Source: Nocardia sp. NBC_01329 (GTDB lineage Bacteria > Actinomycetota > Actinomycetes > Mycobacteriales > Mycobacteriaceae). From it: a DNA stretch of 64,000 nucleotides. The position numbers and the translations under genes were made by a program. The stretch covers positions 248,001 through 312,000 of the forward strand of contig NZ_CP108381.1 of the NCBI RefSeq assembly GCF_035956715.1, read 5' to 3'. The notes under the pieces are model-generated. The model made no database searches and was not told where the DNA came from. It was given only the letters and a program-made list of their open reading frames with translations. Shown in pieces: positions 1-8,931 of the stretch. The number at the start of each line of letters is the position of its first letter. Positions within the stretch are counted from its first letter, which is position 1.

Positions 1-39
1 CGCGCCTGAACCGACCGGCGGCCGGGTCGTGTCGGCGGT

Positions 40-516
40 CTACCCGCCGGCGAAGGCGTCCTGCATCACCCGCAGATCGATCTTCTTCATCTGGTACATG
101 GCCGCGAGAGCACGATCGACGGCGGCCGGGTCGTCACGGGAGAGCAGTTCGTTGGCCTGGCTCGGCCAGATCTGCCACGGCACACCGTATTTGTCGTTGA
201 GCCAGCCGCACTGGACCTCCGCGCCGCCGTCGGCGAGCAGAGCCTCCCACAACCGGTCCACCTCGGCCTGATCGTCACAGTTGACCTGCAGCGACATCGC
301 GTGGGTGTAGTGGTAGTCGCCGCCACCGTTGATCGCGGTGAATTGCTGCCCGGCGAGCTCGAAATCGACCAGCATCACTGTTCCCGCCTCGCGCATACCC
401 GCCTCGGTATAGCGCTGGACCCCGGTGACCTTGCTGTCGGGGAACAGGGAACAGTAGAACTCGGCGGCCTCCTCGGCCTGGGTGTCGTACCAGAGATTGG
501 TGACGATCTTCTGCAT
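40..516 (-). CDS. VOC superfamily protein (PhnB / 3-demethylubiquinone methyltransferase-like)
   Basis: A 158-residue protein with the PhnB-like vicinal oxygen chelate fold. The opening matches the family pattern of a predicted strand followed by Trp-Tyr-Asp and a helix ending in YCSLFPDS, and a Gly-rich AINGGG segment lies near residue 64. The C-terminal half has the family's WLNDKYGVPWQIWP motif. Family members are annotated after an E. coli methyltransferase but are usually of unknown reaction, so no substrate is assigned. The reading frame is complete and starts with ATG at 516. A GGAGGATCG stretch just upstream on the minus strand serves as ribosome binding site. It stands alone, with 160 bp of unremarkable sequence before the next gene. 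Confidence 0.9.
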   Translation of the reverse strand: MQKIVTNLWYDTQAEEAAEFYCSLFPDSKVTGVQRYTEAGMREAGTVMLVDFELAGQQFTAINGGGDYHYTHAMSLQVNCDDQAEVDRLWEALLADGGAEVQCGWLNDKYGVPWQIWPSQANELLSRDDPAAVDRALAAMYQMKKIDLRVMQDAFAGG

Positions 517-678
517 GACGATCCTCCTCAGCGGACGGCCGGTATGTACTGACGACGAATCCCGGAGCCGGAATTGATCGGTGCCGGCGGGTTCGATCGA
601 TACTCCGGCACCGGCGTCTCGCAGACGGCCCGACTCGCCGGACCCGGTCGGTTCCGATCCGGGTCCGGCAAGGGCACG

Positions 679-1080
679 TCATTCGGAGATATCCGCGCCC
701 GTCGGAGGTGGCGATGCGGCTTCGAGGCGGAGGAATTCCTCGTCGGTGAGCAGCCGGGAACGGATCAGGAACCGGACACCCTCCGGTGCCTCCAGCGAGA
801 ACCCGCTCCCGCGCCCGGGCACCACGTCCACCGTCAGATGAGTGTGCTTCCAGTATTCGTACTGGTCAGCGCTCATCCAGAACGGAGTGTCCACGTCCAC
901 CCGGCCGAGCAGCACATCCTGCGCGCCGACCCGGAACTCGCCGCGCGGGTAACACATGGGTGCGCTGCCGTCGCAGCAGCCGCCGGACTGATGGAACATC
1001 ACCGGGCCGTGCCGTTCGATCAGGTCGTGCAGCAGATCGGCGGCACCGCCGGTGAGTTCCACTCGGTTCGGATCCGGCAT
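679..1080 (-). CDS. DUF779 protein coupled to aldehyde dehydrogenase
   Basis: 133 residues. I chose the ATG at 1080 because it overlaps the stop codon of the upstream aldehyde dehydrogenase gene (minus-strand TGATG), a normal coupling arrangement; the same frame is open further upstream, but inside the dehydrogenase gene. The protein contains a conserved HQSGGCCDGSAPMC motif (residues 30-43, Cys at 35, 36 and 43) that looks like a metal or redox site. DUF779 proteins usually sit directly beside ExaC/AldB-type aldehyde dehydrogenases, as in M. tuberculosis Rv0458-Rv0459. Their biochemical role is not established; an accessory or protective role for the dehydrogenase is inference. Confidence 0.88.
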   Translation of the reverse strand: MPDPNRVELTGGAADLLHDLIERHGPVMFHQSGGCCDGSAPMCYPRGEFRVGAQDVLLGRVDVDTPFWMSADQYEYWKHTHLTVDVVPGRGSGFSLEAPEGVRFLIRSRLLTDEEFLRLEAASPPPTGADISE

Positions 1081-2597
1081 CAGAAGAAACCGAGCTTCTG
1101 CGGTGAGTAGCTGACCAGCAGATTCTTGGTCTGCTGGTAGTGGTCCAGCATCTGGGCGTGGTTCTCGCGGCCGATACCCGACTTCTTGTAGCCGCCGAAC
1201 GCCGCATGCGCCGGGTAGGCGTGATAGCAGTTCGTCCACACCCGGCCGGCCTTGATTCCCCGGCCGAGCCGATAGGCGGTATTGCCGTCACGGGTCCACA
1301 CCCCGGCGCCGAGACCGTAGAGGGTGTCGTTGGCGATCTTCAGAGCCTCCTCGGTGGAATCGAAGGTGGCGACCGAAACCACCGGGCCGAAGATCTCCTC
1401 CTGGAAGATGCGCATATCGTTGCTGCCCTTGAAGATGGTCGGCTCCACATAGAAGCCGTCCGGATAGCCCTCGACCGACCGCGAGCCGCCACCGGTCAGC
1501 ACCTCGGCGCCTTCCTTCCTGCCGATATCGATGTAGGACATGATCTTCTCGTACTGGTCGTTGCTCGCCTGCGCGCCGATCATGGTCGCGTCGTCGAGCG
1601 GATCACCGCTGACAATCGCTTCGGTGCGCTCCACACAGCGGGCCATGAACTCGTCGTAGATCGACGAATGGATGAGCGCCCGCGACGGACAGGTACAGAC
1701 CTCGCCCTGGTTCAGCGCGAACATCACGAAACCCTCGACGGCCTTGTCCAGGAAATCGTCATCGGCCGCCATGACATCCGCCAGGAAGATATTCGGGCTC
1801 TTCCCACCCAGTTCCAAGGTGACCGGGATGATGTTCTCGCTCGCGTACTGCATGATCAATCGGCCGGTGGTGGTCTCGCCGGTGAACGCCACCTTCGCGA
1901 CCCGTGGACTCGACGCCAGCGGCTTGCCGGTCTCCACCCCGAACCCGTTCACCACATTGAGTACACCCGGCGGCAGCAGATCCGCGATCAACTCGACCAC
2001 TTTCAAGATCGACGCCGGAGTCTGCTCCGCCGGCTTCAACACAACTGTGTTACCGGCAGCCAGCGCCGGTGCCAATTTCCAAGTGGCCATGAGAATGGGG
2101 AAATTCCACGGAATGATCTGCCCCACCACGCCGAGTGGTTCGTGGAAGTGATAGGCGATGGTATCCGCATCGATTTCGCTGATCCCGCCCTCTTGGGCGC
2201 GGATCGCCCCCGCGAAGTACCGGAAATGATCCACGGCCAGCGGCAGGTCCGCCGCCTTCGTCTCGCGGACCGGTTTCCCGTTCTCCCACGTCTCGGCGAC
2301 GGCGAGAGCCTCCAAATTCTCCTCGATCCGATCCGCGATCTTGTTGAGGATATTGGCGCGCTCGGTGGTGGAGGTAGCCCCCCAGCTGTCGGTGGCCGCA
2401 TGCGCGGCATCGAGAGCCAACTCCACATCGGGGGCGGTGGAGCGGGCTACCTCGCAGAATGTCCGGCCATCGACCGGTGACGGATTGTCGAAGTATTTAC
2501 CCTCGACCGGCGCGGTCCACTCGCCGCCGATGAAATTGTCGTATCGGGCGGCATAGCTGACGATGCTGCCGTCGGCACCGGGCTTGGCGTAGGTCAT
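1080..2597 (-). CDS. NAD-dependent aldehyde dehydrogenase (ExaC/AldB type)
   Basis: A 505-residue ALDH-superfamily enzyme that oxidises an aldehyde, probably acetaldehyde or another short-chain aldehyde, to the acid with NAD. Visible hallmarks are the IIPWNFP cofactor-binding segment (161-167), the [11 protein letters not shown] general-base motif with Glu262, and the catalytic Cys301 in NQGEVCTC. The C-terminal [13 protein letters not shown] motif is also present. Length is typical of the family. The ATG at 2597 is preceded by an AGGAG-like sequence. The next gene, DUF779, starts inside the stop codon, so the two form one operon. Physiological substrate is inferred from family, not shown here. 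Confidence 0.95.
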   Translation of the reverse strand: MTYAKPGADGSIVSYAARYDNFIGGEWTAPVEGKYFDNPSPVDGRTFCEVARSTAPDVELALDAAHAATDSWGATSTTERANILNKIADRIEENLEALAVAETWENGKPVRETKAADLPLAVDHFRYFAGAIRAQEGGISEIDADTIAYHFHEPLGVVGQIIPWNFPILMATWKLAPALAAGNTVVLKPAEQTPASILKVVELIADLLPPGVLNVVNGFGVETGKPLASSPRVAKVAFTGETTTGRLIMQYASENIIPVTLELGGKSPNIFLADVMAADDDFLDKAVEGFVMFALNQGEVCTCPSRALIHSSIYDEFMARCVERTEAIVSGDPLDDATMIGAQASNDQYEKIMSYIDIGRKEGAEVLTGGGSRSVEGYPDGFYVEPTIFKGSNDMRIFQEEIFGPVVSVATFDSTEEALKIANDTLYGLGAGVWTRDGNTAYRLGRGIKAGRVWTNCYHAYPAHAAFGGYKKSGIGRENHAQMLDHYQQTKNLLVSYSPQKLGFF

Positions 2598-3108
2598 AAC
2601 GAACTCCTCGGTCGACTCGGGCGCTTAACGCACGCCGGATAAGCGTGATGTACCTCACTATGCCGCCTATCGCGGGGCGCCACGCGGCGTTCGCGGTGAA
2701 TCGTGGGTTCGATTCCGTGGGCGGGGAGATCGGGCCGGTGCGGGCAGCGGAGTCGGGAATTCCCGCGTTGCCGCGGGTTGATGCGCGCCGGTTCGGACAG
2801 TGGTGTGCTCGAGAGCCGGCACGGTCTTTCCTGCTACCGAGCGAAGACAGTTCTGGATCGGTCTGTCGCGCGAGGAGAGAAAGGTTCATCCCGACGAAAG
2901 CCCGCGTCGGCGGCAACCCACTCGGATGAACGGCGGCTGCCGAGGCTGCGTGGTGCTCTGGGTCGACTGATCGCACGGTCACCCGGAAGCCGCCGGGTGA
3001 GCGAGTCGATCTGTGGTGTGGCGGTTCTGGAGGCTCTGTGGGAACCGGAGTGGGGTCGGGTGCGTCCAGTATGGTGAGTGAAGTTTACGGAAGGGTGGGC
3101 CGAGCGGT
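2598..3108. other. Intergenic region without a recognised gene
   Basis: About 510 bp separates the divergent aldehyde dehydrogenase and ESX-accessory operons. The reading frames in it have no recognisable protein character. The only structure I see is a short hairpin at 2979-3000 (8-bp arms TCACCCGG/CCGGGTGA, 6-nt loop). It should contain the promoters of both divergent operons, but I cannot place them. Confidence 0.6.
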
Positions 3109-3474
3109 ATGGAAGTGGGGCAGGGGACCGCGACCGCGCTGTATCAGCAGGCTGTGGCGGGGACATTCCGGATGGAGCGGGGGGCCGCGGAGCGGTGTGC
3201 GGCGGTGTACACGCGGTTGGTCGATTCGTGTGTGGACCAGCAGCTCAACGTGATGAGACGCATCGACCGGTTGGATGGCTTCGGAGGATTCGACTCGGCC
3301 TCGGAACTCCGAGACGGTTTCGACGGCAAGCACTCCCGCACGATTGAGGCGATGGTTGGGTTGAAAGAAGCTGCCTTGCGTATGGCTGCAGCCTTTCTCC
3401 AGGCCGGTGGTGCGTTCGAAGAGGCCGATCAAATGAACCGGCGTGCAATCGCCGCAGTGGCGGAGGTCCAATAG
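3109..3474 (+). CDS. WXG100/ESX-like small helical protein, first gene of ESX-accessory operon
   Basis: 121 residues, predicted almost entirely helical with a central Gly-rich turn (GFGGF near residue 48), the layout of WXG100/ESX-type helical hairpins. There is no Trp in the turn. Near the C-terminus FEEAD fits a loose version of the YxxxD/E type VII secretion signal. The assignment rests mainly on context: it leads a tight operon with a DUF3558 lipoprotein, a Pro/Thr-rich putative substrate and an EspG-like chaperone. The ATG at 3109 is preceded by GGAAGGG at 3089-3095. The stop codon overlaps the GTG of the next gene by one base (TAGTG). A divergent PE-like or ESX-associated protein is possible; family membership is an inference. 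Confidence 0.7.
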   Translation: MEVGQGTATALYQQAVAGTFRMERGAAERCAAVYTRLVDSCVDQQLNVMRRIDRLDGFGGFDSASELRDGFDGKHSRTIEAMVGLKEAALRMAAAFLQAGGAFEEADQMNRRAIAAVAEVQ

Positions 3475-4109
3475 TGACGACACGATCCAAACTTGCGACA
3501 GCTGCCGCGTCTTGTGCTCTGGTGTTGCTGAGCGCTGGATGTGCGCAGGAGTCGCAGACGCCTACCGAAGGGCCCTCGGCCTCGGCAGTTGTGTCGGGCA
3601 GTTCGGAGAGTGCGTCACCTCGATCGACTCTCACCGCACCCCGGTTGCAGCCGCCTTCGCAGCAGAACGAGTACACGACCGAGGGACGGCCGGAGGTCGT
3701 TTTCGACCCGTGCACCTGGATCAGCGATGACGCCATCACAGCTGCGGGCTTGGATCCTGAAAGCCGGCGAAGAGGCCGGGATCTCGTCGCGGAGTACACC
3801 TTTTTGACCTGCGATTTTGATGGGTCGAACTGGGACTTGCAGATCGATTCAGGCAATGTGAGCTGGCAAGAAGACCTGGACAAGAACAGTGCAAACAGTG
3901 AGCCGTTGAAAGTCAATGGTCGTGAAGCGGTATGGGTTCGCGACCCGCAGTTGGTGAAGACTTGCGATATTCACGTACGAACCGAGGTCGGCTTTGTAAT
4001 CTTCAGTACTGAAATGACTTTCGAGGGTTCAGAAGCCGGGCTCGCGCGTTGCGATGGCGTTCTGCACATCGCGGAGACTCTGGAGCCGTCGATCGGAATG
4101 GAGAACTAG
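3474..4109 (+). CDS. DUF3558-family lipoprotein
   Basis: 211 residues with a lipoprotein signal peptide: Lys at residue 6, a hydrophobic stretch, then a lipobox LSAGC with the acylated Cys near residue 23. A Ser/Thr/Pro/Gln-rich linker follows, then a globular domain with the DUF3558 signature (FDPCTWISDDAITAAGLDP near residues 75-95, CDFDGSNWDLQI, and a later RCDG Cys). The paired cysteines suggest disulfides outside the membrane. DUF3558 lipoproteins are common in Nocardia and mycobacteria and often accompany ESX genes; their function is unknown. The GTG start overlaps the previous stop, and only 2 bp separate this stop from the next gene, so the operon is tightly coupled. Confidence 0.88.
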   Translation: MTTRSKLATAAASCALVLLSAGCAQESQTPTEGPSASAVVSGSSESASPRSTLTAPRLQPPSQQNEYTTEGRPEVVFDPCTWISDDAITAAGLDPESRRRGRDLVAEYTFLTCDFDGSNWDLQIDSGNVSWQEDLDKNSANSEPLKVNGREAVWVRDPQLVKTCDIHVRTEVGFVIFSTEMTFEGSEAGLARCDGVLHIAETLEPSIGMEN

Positions 4110-4111
4110 CG

Positions 4112-5473
4112 GTGGGCGGAGAACAGCAGCCTGCGCTGCCGGGGCTCTTCGGTCCAGGGCTCGGAATCGCTCCCTCGGCGGTCGAGCAACGGCTCTCCGG
4201 GCAGCAGAGTCAATCGGGTGCGGAGTACTTCGGAAGCCAAGTATCTCATGGCGATCGTGATCCTTCTTATATCACTGCTATGGAGCAGTTCGAGGGGCTC
4301 TCGCATCAAGAGATATATGAGAAAGTCGGGAAAATGCGCCCGGGAGTTATGCGACAGTTCTCAGATACATACGAGGAAGTCGCAATCGCTCTCAGTGGCG
4401 GGTTGTTCGGCGCCCACCTGGCCATCCAGCGCGAGCTCTCCGATGGTATGGATGGCCAGTTCGCCGACGCCGCCAACCAGGCCGCCCGCAAGTTCTACGA
4501 CCAGTCGACCGATGTGCAGGAAGTGATCCGTTCAGTCGGCTTGCGGATCAAAGCGGCCGCATACGGTGCCGAGGTCGTGCGCAAATCCGTGCCGCCACCG
4601 CCTACCCAGTTGCCGGGAATACCCGGAACCGACCCCGCGATCACCACGTCCGTAAACGACCCGGCCCAGATTGCCCAGACTGTCGTCGGCGCCACCGACC
4701 CTGTCGCCGCCGCCGCACTCGATCGGTTCAAGGAAGAGCAGCGGCTGGTCGCGGTGGAAGCCATGAATTTGGCCTACAAACCGACCTATCAGCCTGCGGG
4801 CGAAGGTGTTCCGACTTTCGTACCTGTCCAGGGTCCGGGGGATCAGTCGGATTCGTCTGTTCCGGGGGGAACCTCGACCTCCGGCCCCAACGGTAGCAAT
4901 ACGACCTCTGCCAACCCCTCCACCGAGACTCCCGGTGCCGAAACGCCCGGGGAGAACGAAACTCCGGGCGAGGATACGGAAACCGCAGGTAACGAGGAGG
5001 ATTCCCAGACCACAGCCGCGGGCACCGACGAGAGCCCGACCACTCGGCAGCCGAGCGCCACCACCGGCACCCCGACCGGCGATCCGCAACGCACCACCTC
5101 ATCGACCACGACCACCGGCGCACCGTCGGTGCCGTCGGGGGCGCCTTCCGGAACGCCGGGTGGTACTCCCCAGACCCGGACCCCGGGTAAGACGGTCGCG
5201 GGCGCACCCGGCACCCCCGGCACTTCCACGGGTGGTCCTGCCGCGGCCTCTACCGCCGCAGGTGCCAACCGAGGTACGTCCGGGATGCCGGGCATGATGT
5301 CGCCGGGCGCGGGCAAACGCGGCGAGGACGACGATGAGCACAAGACTCCCGATTACCTGATCCAGGACCGAGAGGAAGAACTGTTCGGACCTCGGATCGT
5401 CTCCCTGGGCGGGGTTCTCGGGGCGGACGCGCCCGCCGCGCAGCCTGCCGACGATCGCGGGGACCGGCGGTGA
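4112..5473 (+). CDS. Putative ESX substrate: helical N-terminal domain with long Pro/Thr/Gly-rich tail
   Basis: 453 residues from the GTG at 4112, two bases after the lipoprotein stop; an in-frame ATG at 4049 lies inside that gene and is less likely. Residues ~1-55 are low complexity. Residues ~60-165 form a helical block with YEEVAIALSGGLFGAHLAIQ and an FYDQSTDV turn, reminiscent of PPE/WXG100-type domains. From ~240 to ~430 the chain is almost wholly Pro, Thr, Gly, Ser and Glu (TETPGAETPGENETPGEDT and similar), followed by a charged C-terminus with an RGEDDDEH stretch. No enzymatic motif is visible. Its place directly before an EspG-like chaperone, overlapping by four bases (GTGA), makes it the probable chaperone client. 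Not clearly a canonical PPE protein. Confidence 0.75.
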   Translation: MGGEQQPALPGLFGPGLGIAPSAVEQRLSGQQSQSGAEYFGSQVSHGDRDPSYITAMEQFEGLSHQEIYEKVGKMRPGVMRQFSDTYEEVAIALSGGLFGAHLAIQRELSDGMDGQFADAANQAARKFYDQSTDVQEVIRSVGLRIKAAAYGAEVVRKSVPPPPTQLPGIPGTDPAITTSVNDPAQIAQTVVGATDPVAAAALDRFKEEQRLVAVEAMNLAYKPTYQPAGEGVPTFVPVQGPGDQSDSSVPGGTSTSGPNGSNTTSANPSTETPGAETPGENETPGEDTETAGNEEDSQTTAAGTDESPTTRQPSATTGTPTGDPQRTTSSTTTTGAPSVPSGAPSGTPGGTPQTRTPGKTVAGAPGTPGTSTGGPAAASTAAGANRGTSGMPGMMSPGAGKRGEDDDEHKTPDYLIQDREEELFGPRIVSLGGVLGADAPAAQPADDRGDRR

Positions 5474-6183
5474 AGTGGGAGTTCACCCCGGACGAGTTCA
5501 TGCACGTCTGGCAGGAGACGGGTATGGACCGGTATCCGTACCCGATGGAGGTGCGGTCGTCGATGCGCTGGGAGGACGAGTTCCAGCAGTTGGCTGCCAG
5601 GATCGCGACCGCATACCCTCGCGGCGGTGACCCGAATCTCACAGGCGCGCTGCGGATCGCGGCCGATCCCGAGTACACGCTCAGTCTTTCCGGTTCCCGC
5701 CGGCTCCGGATCCGCGCCTACGGCGCGTTCGCCGGCAATACCGCCGTCACCGCAGTGCAGTTCCCCGGCACCACTACCGATTTCGACGGAAAATTCGTGA
5801 TCCAGACCGGTTCGCCCGCAATCGTTCCCAAGATATTCCTGCAGATTCTCGGTGAACTGCCGAAGGGGACCCGGCCACCACTTGTGGAGAGTATCGACAG
5901 GCTCCGGGACACCTACGAAGTCTGGAACGGCGGAACGCCACAGCCTGCCGACCGGATGCGCCGGTTGCTGAAGGCGCCGCGCGCGGGTTCCGGTTTTCTC
6001 AAGGCACGCCACCGGGTGCGAGAAGCGGATCCACCGCCGCCCCGGTATCTGAGCTGGTTCGATATCGCCGATGACGGGCGCTATGTCTACCAGCATCGTT
6101 ATCAGGATTTTCATATCGACCCGATCTCGCATGCCGAGCTGAGCCGTGAGATCGAACGGTTGATCTCGTCCGGAAGGCAGTAG
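5470..6183 (+). CDS. EspG-like ESX secretion chaperone
   Basis: 237 residues resembling the EspG family, cytosolic chaperones that hold PE/PPE-type substrates for type VII secretion. The start WEFTPDEFMHVWQETGMDRYPYP matches the usual EspG opening (Trp-x-Phe-Thr-x-x-Glu-Phe-x-x-x-Trp), followed by the alternating strands of the family (GSRRLRIRAYGAFAGNTAVTAVQ). The basic C-terminal third ends in a helix (SRELERL-like). The GTG at 5470 overlaps the preceding stop by four bases, so the two proteins are probably made in fixed ratio. No EccA-E or MycP gene is nearby, so it must serve an ESX apparatus encoded elsewhere. Confidence 0.85.
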   Translation: MKWEFTPDEFMHVWQETGMDRYPYPMEVRSSMRWEDEFQQLAARIATAYPRGGDPNLTGALRIAADPEYTLSLSGSRRLRIRAYGAFAGNTAVTAVQFPGTTTDFDGKFVIQTGSPAIVPKIFLQILGELPKGTRPPLVESIDRLRDTYEVWNGGTPQPADRMRRLLKAPRAGSGFLKARHRVREADPPPPRYLSWFDIADDGRYVYQHRYQDFHIDPISHAELSREIERLISSGRQ

Positions 6184-6358
6184 GGGCCGAAGCCGGCCGG
6201 GATGCCGGGCGTAGTACCGCCACTCCCTGTCGGAAGCGTCGCTGCCGGTCGAGGCAGCGGGGGAGCCTCGCCGATGTCGAGCCGGTTCGGTAACCCGGTG
6301 ACCCAGACCTCACGCGTGGCACGCCGACACAGCCCGGAAGCGGCATAGGGTCGGAATC

Positions 6359-7759
6359 ATGAGCGAGGAGAAGCAGTACCGCATCGAGCACGACACTATG
6401 GGCGAGGTCCGCGTTCCGGTGGACGCGTTGTGGCGTGCCCAGACTCAGCGGGCGGTCGAGAACTTCCCGATCAGCGGGCGTGGGCTGGAGCGGGCGCAGG
6501 TCCGGGCGCTCGGGCTGCTGAAAGGTGCCTGCGCGATCGTCAACCGCGACCTGGGATTGCTCGACGAGGCGCGGGCCGCGGCGATCGTCGCGGCCGCTGG
6601 TGAGATCGCTGAGGGGCGTCACGACGACCAGTTCCCGATCGACGTATTCCAGACCGGGTCGGGGACCAGTTCGAATATGAACGCCAACGAGGTGATCGCC
6701 TCGATCGCGGCAGGTCACGGGGTCACTGTGCATCCGAACGATCATGTGAACATGTCCCAGTCGTCGAACGACACCTTCCCGACTGCGACGCATCTGGCCG
6801 CCACCGAGGCCGTGATCAAGGATCTGCTGCCGGCCCTGGAACATCTGCGGCTGGCGCTGCTGGACAAGGCGACCGAATGGCGCACAGTGGTGAAATCGGG
6901 GCGCACTCATCTGATGGATGCCGTTCCGGTGACGCTCGGTCAGGAGTTCGGCGGTTATACGCGGCAGATCGCAGCCGGTATGGAGCGGCTACTGGCGACG
7001 CTGCCGCGGCTGGGTGAACTGCCGATCGGCGGCACAGCCGTCGGGACCGGCCTGAACGCGCCCGCCGGGTTCGGCGAAAAGGTGGTGGCGGAGCTGGTCC
7101 GGACCACCGGGATCGACGCGCTGACCGAGGCCGAGGATCATTTCGAGGCGCAGGCGGCCCGTGACGGATTGGTGGAGGTCTCCGGGGCGCTGCGGACCGT
7201 CGCGGTGAGCCTGACCAAGATCGCCAACGATATCCGCTGGATGGGTTCGGGTCCGCTGACCGGACTGGGTGAGCTGCAACTCCCCGATCTGCAGCCGGGT
7301 AGTTCGATCATGCCGGGGAAGGTGAATCCGGTACTGCCGGAGGCGGTTACCCAGGTGGCAGCACAGGTGATCGGAAATGATGCCGCGGTCGCGTTCGCCG
7401 GGGCGGGCGGACATTTCGAGCTGAACGTCTACATCCCGGTGATGGCACGTAATGTGCTCGAATCGATCCGGCTGCTGGCGGCGGTGTCGCGGTTGTTCGC
7501 CGACCGGTGTGTGCACGGGCTGACCGCGAACGTCGAACGCCTGCAGACGCTGGCCGAATCCTCCCCGTCGATCGTGACTCCGCTGAATTCGGTGATCGGT
7601 TACGAGGAGGCGGCGGCGGTGGCCAAACAGGCGCTGCGTGAACAGAAGACCATCCGGCAGACGGTGATCGATCGTGGGCTGATCGGGGACCAGCTCAGCG
7701 AAGCCGAACTCGATCGACGCCTGGATGTTCTGTCCATGACGAATATCGACAACAGCTGA
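6359..7759 (+). CDS. fumC: Class II fumarate hydratase
   Basis: A 466-residue iron-independent fumarase that interconverts fumarate and malate in the TCA cycle. It has the superfamily motifs: [12 protein letters not shown] near residue 101, the active-site loop [11 protein letters not shown] (314-324), and the [14 protein letters not shown] segment. Length is typical for FumC. The ATG at 6359 follows a 175-bp gap after the EspG-like gene, so it has its own promoter. A strong hairpin at 7825-7862 lies downstream. In M. tuberculosis fum is next to glpX, close to the arrangement here. Confidence 0.97.
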   Translation: MSEEKQYRIEHDTMGEVRVPVDALWRAQTQRAVENFPISGRGLERAQVRALGLLKGACAIVNRDLGLLDEARAAAIVAAAGEIAEGRHDDQFPIDVFQTGSGTSSNMNANEVIASIAAGHGVTVHPNDHVNMSQSSNDTFPTATHLAATEAVIKDLLPALEHLRLALLDKATEWRTVVKSGRTHLMDAVPVTLGQEFGGYTRQIAAGMERLLATLPRLGELPIGGTAVGTGLNAPAGFGEKVVAELVRTTGIDALTEAEDHFEAQAARDGLVEVSGALRTVAVSLTKIANDIRWMGSGPLTGLGELQLPDLQPGSSIMPGKVNPVLPEAVTQVAAQVIGNDAAVAFAGAGGHFELNVYIPVMARNVLESIRLLAAVSRLFADRCVHGLTANVERLQTLAESSPSIVTPLNSVIGYEEAAAVAKQALREQKTIRQTVIDRGLIGDQLSEAELDRRLDVLSMTNIDNS

Positions 7760-7824
7760 AGCAGACGAACGGACCCGCCGCCCGCGGGACGGCGTGCGTC
7801 GCCTCGGCATGCGCGGAGAGGTGC

Positions 7825-7862
7825 GGTGCGACGCGATCGCAAATCATCGATCGCGTCGCACC
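7825..7862. terminator. Bidirectional hairpin between fumC and the desaturase gene
   Basis: A perfect 15-bp inverted repeat, GGTGCGACGCGATCG (7825-7839) with CGATCGCGTCGCACC (7848-7862), around the 8-nt loop CAAATCAT. It lies 65 bp after the fumC stop and 8 bp after the stop of the convergent desaturase gene, so it can serve both. There is no U-tract, which is common for actinobacterial terminators. Confidence 0.8.
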
Positions 7863-7869
7863 GGGGGAT

Positions 7870-8727
7870 TCAGGACCGGAACCGCGCCAGCTCCTCGCGA
7901 GCCGCTTCTCCGGTCTCGCCGAGATCGGTGCGGCCGAACACATCCCAGCGGCGCAGCAACGGCGCGAGGACCAGTTCGTCCTGTTTCGCCGGATCGTAGA
8001 TCCCGGCTTCGGCCAGCGCCACGTCGCTGCTGCGCCCGTCGGGCAGAATGAGCGACGGGACCCGGAATGCGGCGACCTGATCGGCGACAGCCCGCATGGT
8101 CTGGTCCGGGGTCTCGGCGAAACCGGCGGCCACCAGGTCGGCGAAGACCGCGGCCTGCCTCTCGTCGTCCTTCGCGATCTGCTCGCTGATCGCCGTGATC
8201 AGCGGGTTCTCCCCGAGAGCGGCCGTATTGCGGTGGCGGATGGCCGCGGCGGTCTCCTCGAACGCGCAGGCGGCCAGCACATCCAGCAGATGCAGCGGCT
8301 CGCGCCGGAATCCGTCGGTCATATGGCCCATCCGCAACCGCTCCAGCTCCACCGGGTCACAGGCCCGGGTCGCCATCAGGTAGTTGCGGATCACGATGGA
8401 GTGCCGGGCCTCCTCCGCGGTCCAGCGGCCGACCCAGCGCCACCACGCACCGGTGCGCAGATACTTGCCGAGCTCCCGGTGATACGCGGGCAGATTGTCG
8501 GCGATCAGCACGCTCACGGTGAGCGCCAGCCGGGCCGTATCGCCGATCTCGGACTGTGCGGGATCCCAGTTCTCACCGCCGAGGAACGCGAAGTTGCGGC
8601 CGTCGTCCCACGGGACGAAGTCGTGCGGCTGCCATTCATCGGCGATCTCGGTATGGCGCCGCATGGTCAGTTCCACCTCTACCGCGAGCGATTCGAGCAG
8701 GTCGCGGTCGGTCAACAGTTTCTGCAC
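7870..8727 (-). CDS. DesA2-like acyl-ACP desaturase with altered second metal motif
   Basis: About 285 residues from a GTG at 8727; the open frame extends to 8826, but alignment from memory with M. tuberculosis DesA2 places the start here. The family introduces double bonds into acyl-ACP chains using a diiron centre. NFAFLGGENWDP (45-56) and RWTAEEARH (101-109) match well and keep the first ExxH ligands. The second metal motif, DExxRH in active relatives, reads DDERQ (187-191), replacing Glu by Asp and His by Gln. The iron site may therefore be changed or lost. DesA2 lies near fum in M. tuberculosis, so this is part of the conserved block. It could be a non-catalytic homologue. Confidence 0.82.
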   Translation of the reverse strand: MQKLLTDRDLLESLAVEVELTMRRHTEIADEWQPHDFVPWDDGRNFAFLGGENWDPAQSEIGDTARLALTVSVLIADNLPAYHRELGKYLRTGAWWRWVGRWTAEEARHSIVIRNYLMATRACDPVELERLRMGHMTDGFRREPLHLLDVLAACAFEETAAAIRHRNTAALGENPLITAISEQIAKDDERQAAVFADLVAAGFAETPDQTMRAVADQVAAFRVPSLILPDGRSSDVALAEAGIYDPAKQDELVLAPLLRRWDVFGRTDLGETGEAAREELARFRS

Positions 8728-8891
8728 GCACACACGGTAGCGGGTTGTCCGGAGAATGGCGTGAGCCCCGGGGTCGGGTTGGGGGATATGGGCGATCCGG
8801 CCGTCCCGGATGAGGTCCGCGCACAATGCGCGCTGCTCACAGGATGTGAACGCAGATTCCGGAAAGCGCCGTGCGAAGCCCCCGGGCAGCG

Positions 8892-8921
8892 ACGGGGCGC
8901 CCGCCGTAGCGGACGCCCCGT
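8892..8921. terminator. Hairpin downstream of LGFP lipoprotein gene
   Basis: Arms ACGGGGCG (8892-8899) and CGCCCCGT (8914-8921) enclose a second nested stem CCGC/GCGG with a CGTA loop, interrupted only by a C/A mismatch. It starts 10 bp beyond the stop of the minus-strand LGFP gene and is a good terminator candidate for it. Confidence 0.75.
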
Positions 8922-8931
8922 GCCGTGGTCC

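Noticed and set aside
1140..2480. A 446-residue plus-strand frame opposite the aldehyde dehydrogenase
   Set aside because: Complement of a strong dehydrogenase gene with full catalytic motifs; the antisense product shows only Arg/Gly/His bias.
3474..6183. Complete ESX secretion locus
   Set aside because: No EccA, EccB, EccC, EccD, EccE or mycosin gene is present on either side; only accessory-type genes are.
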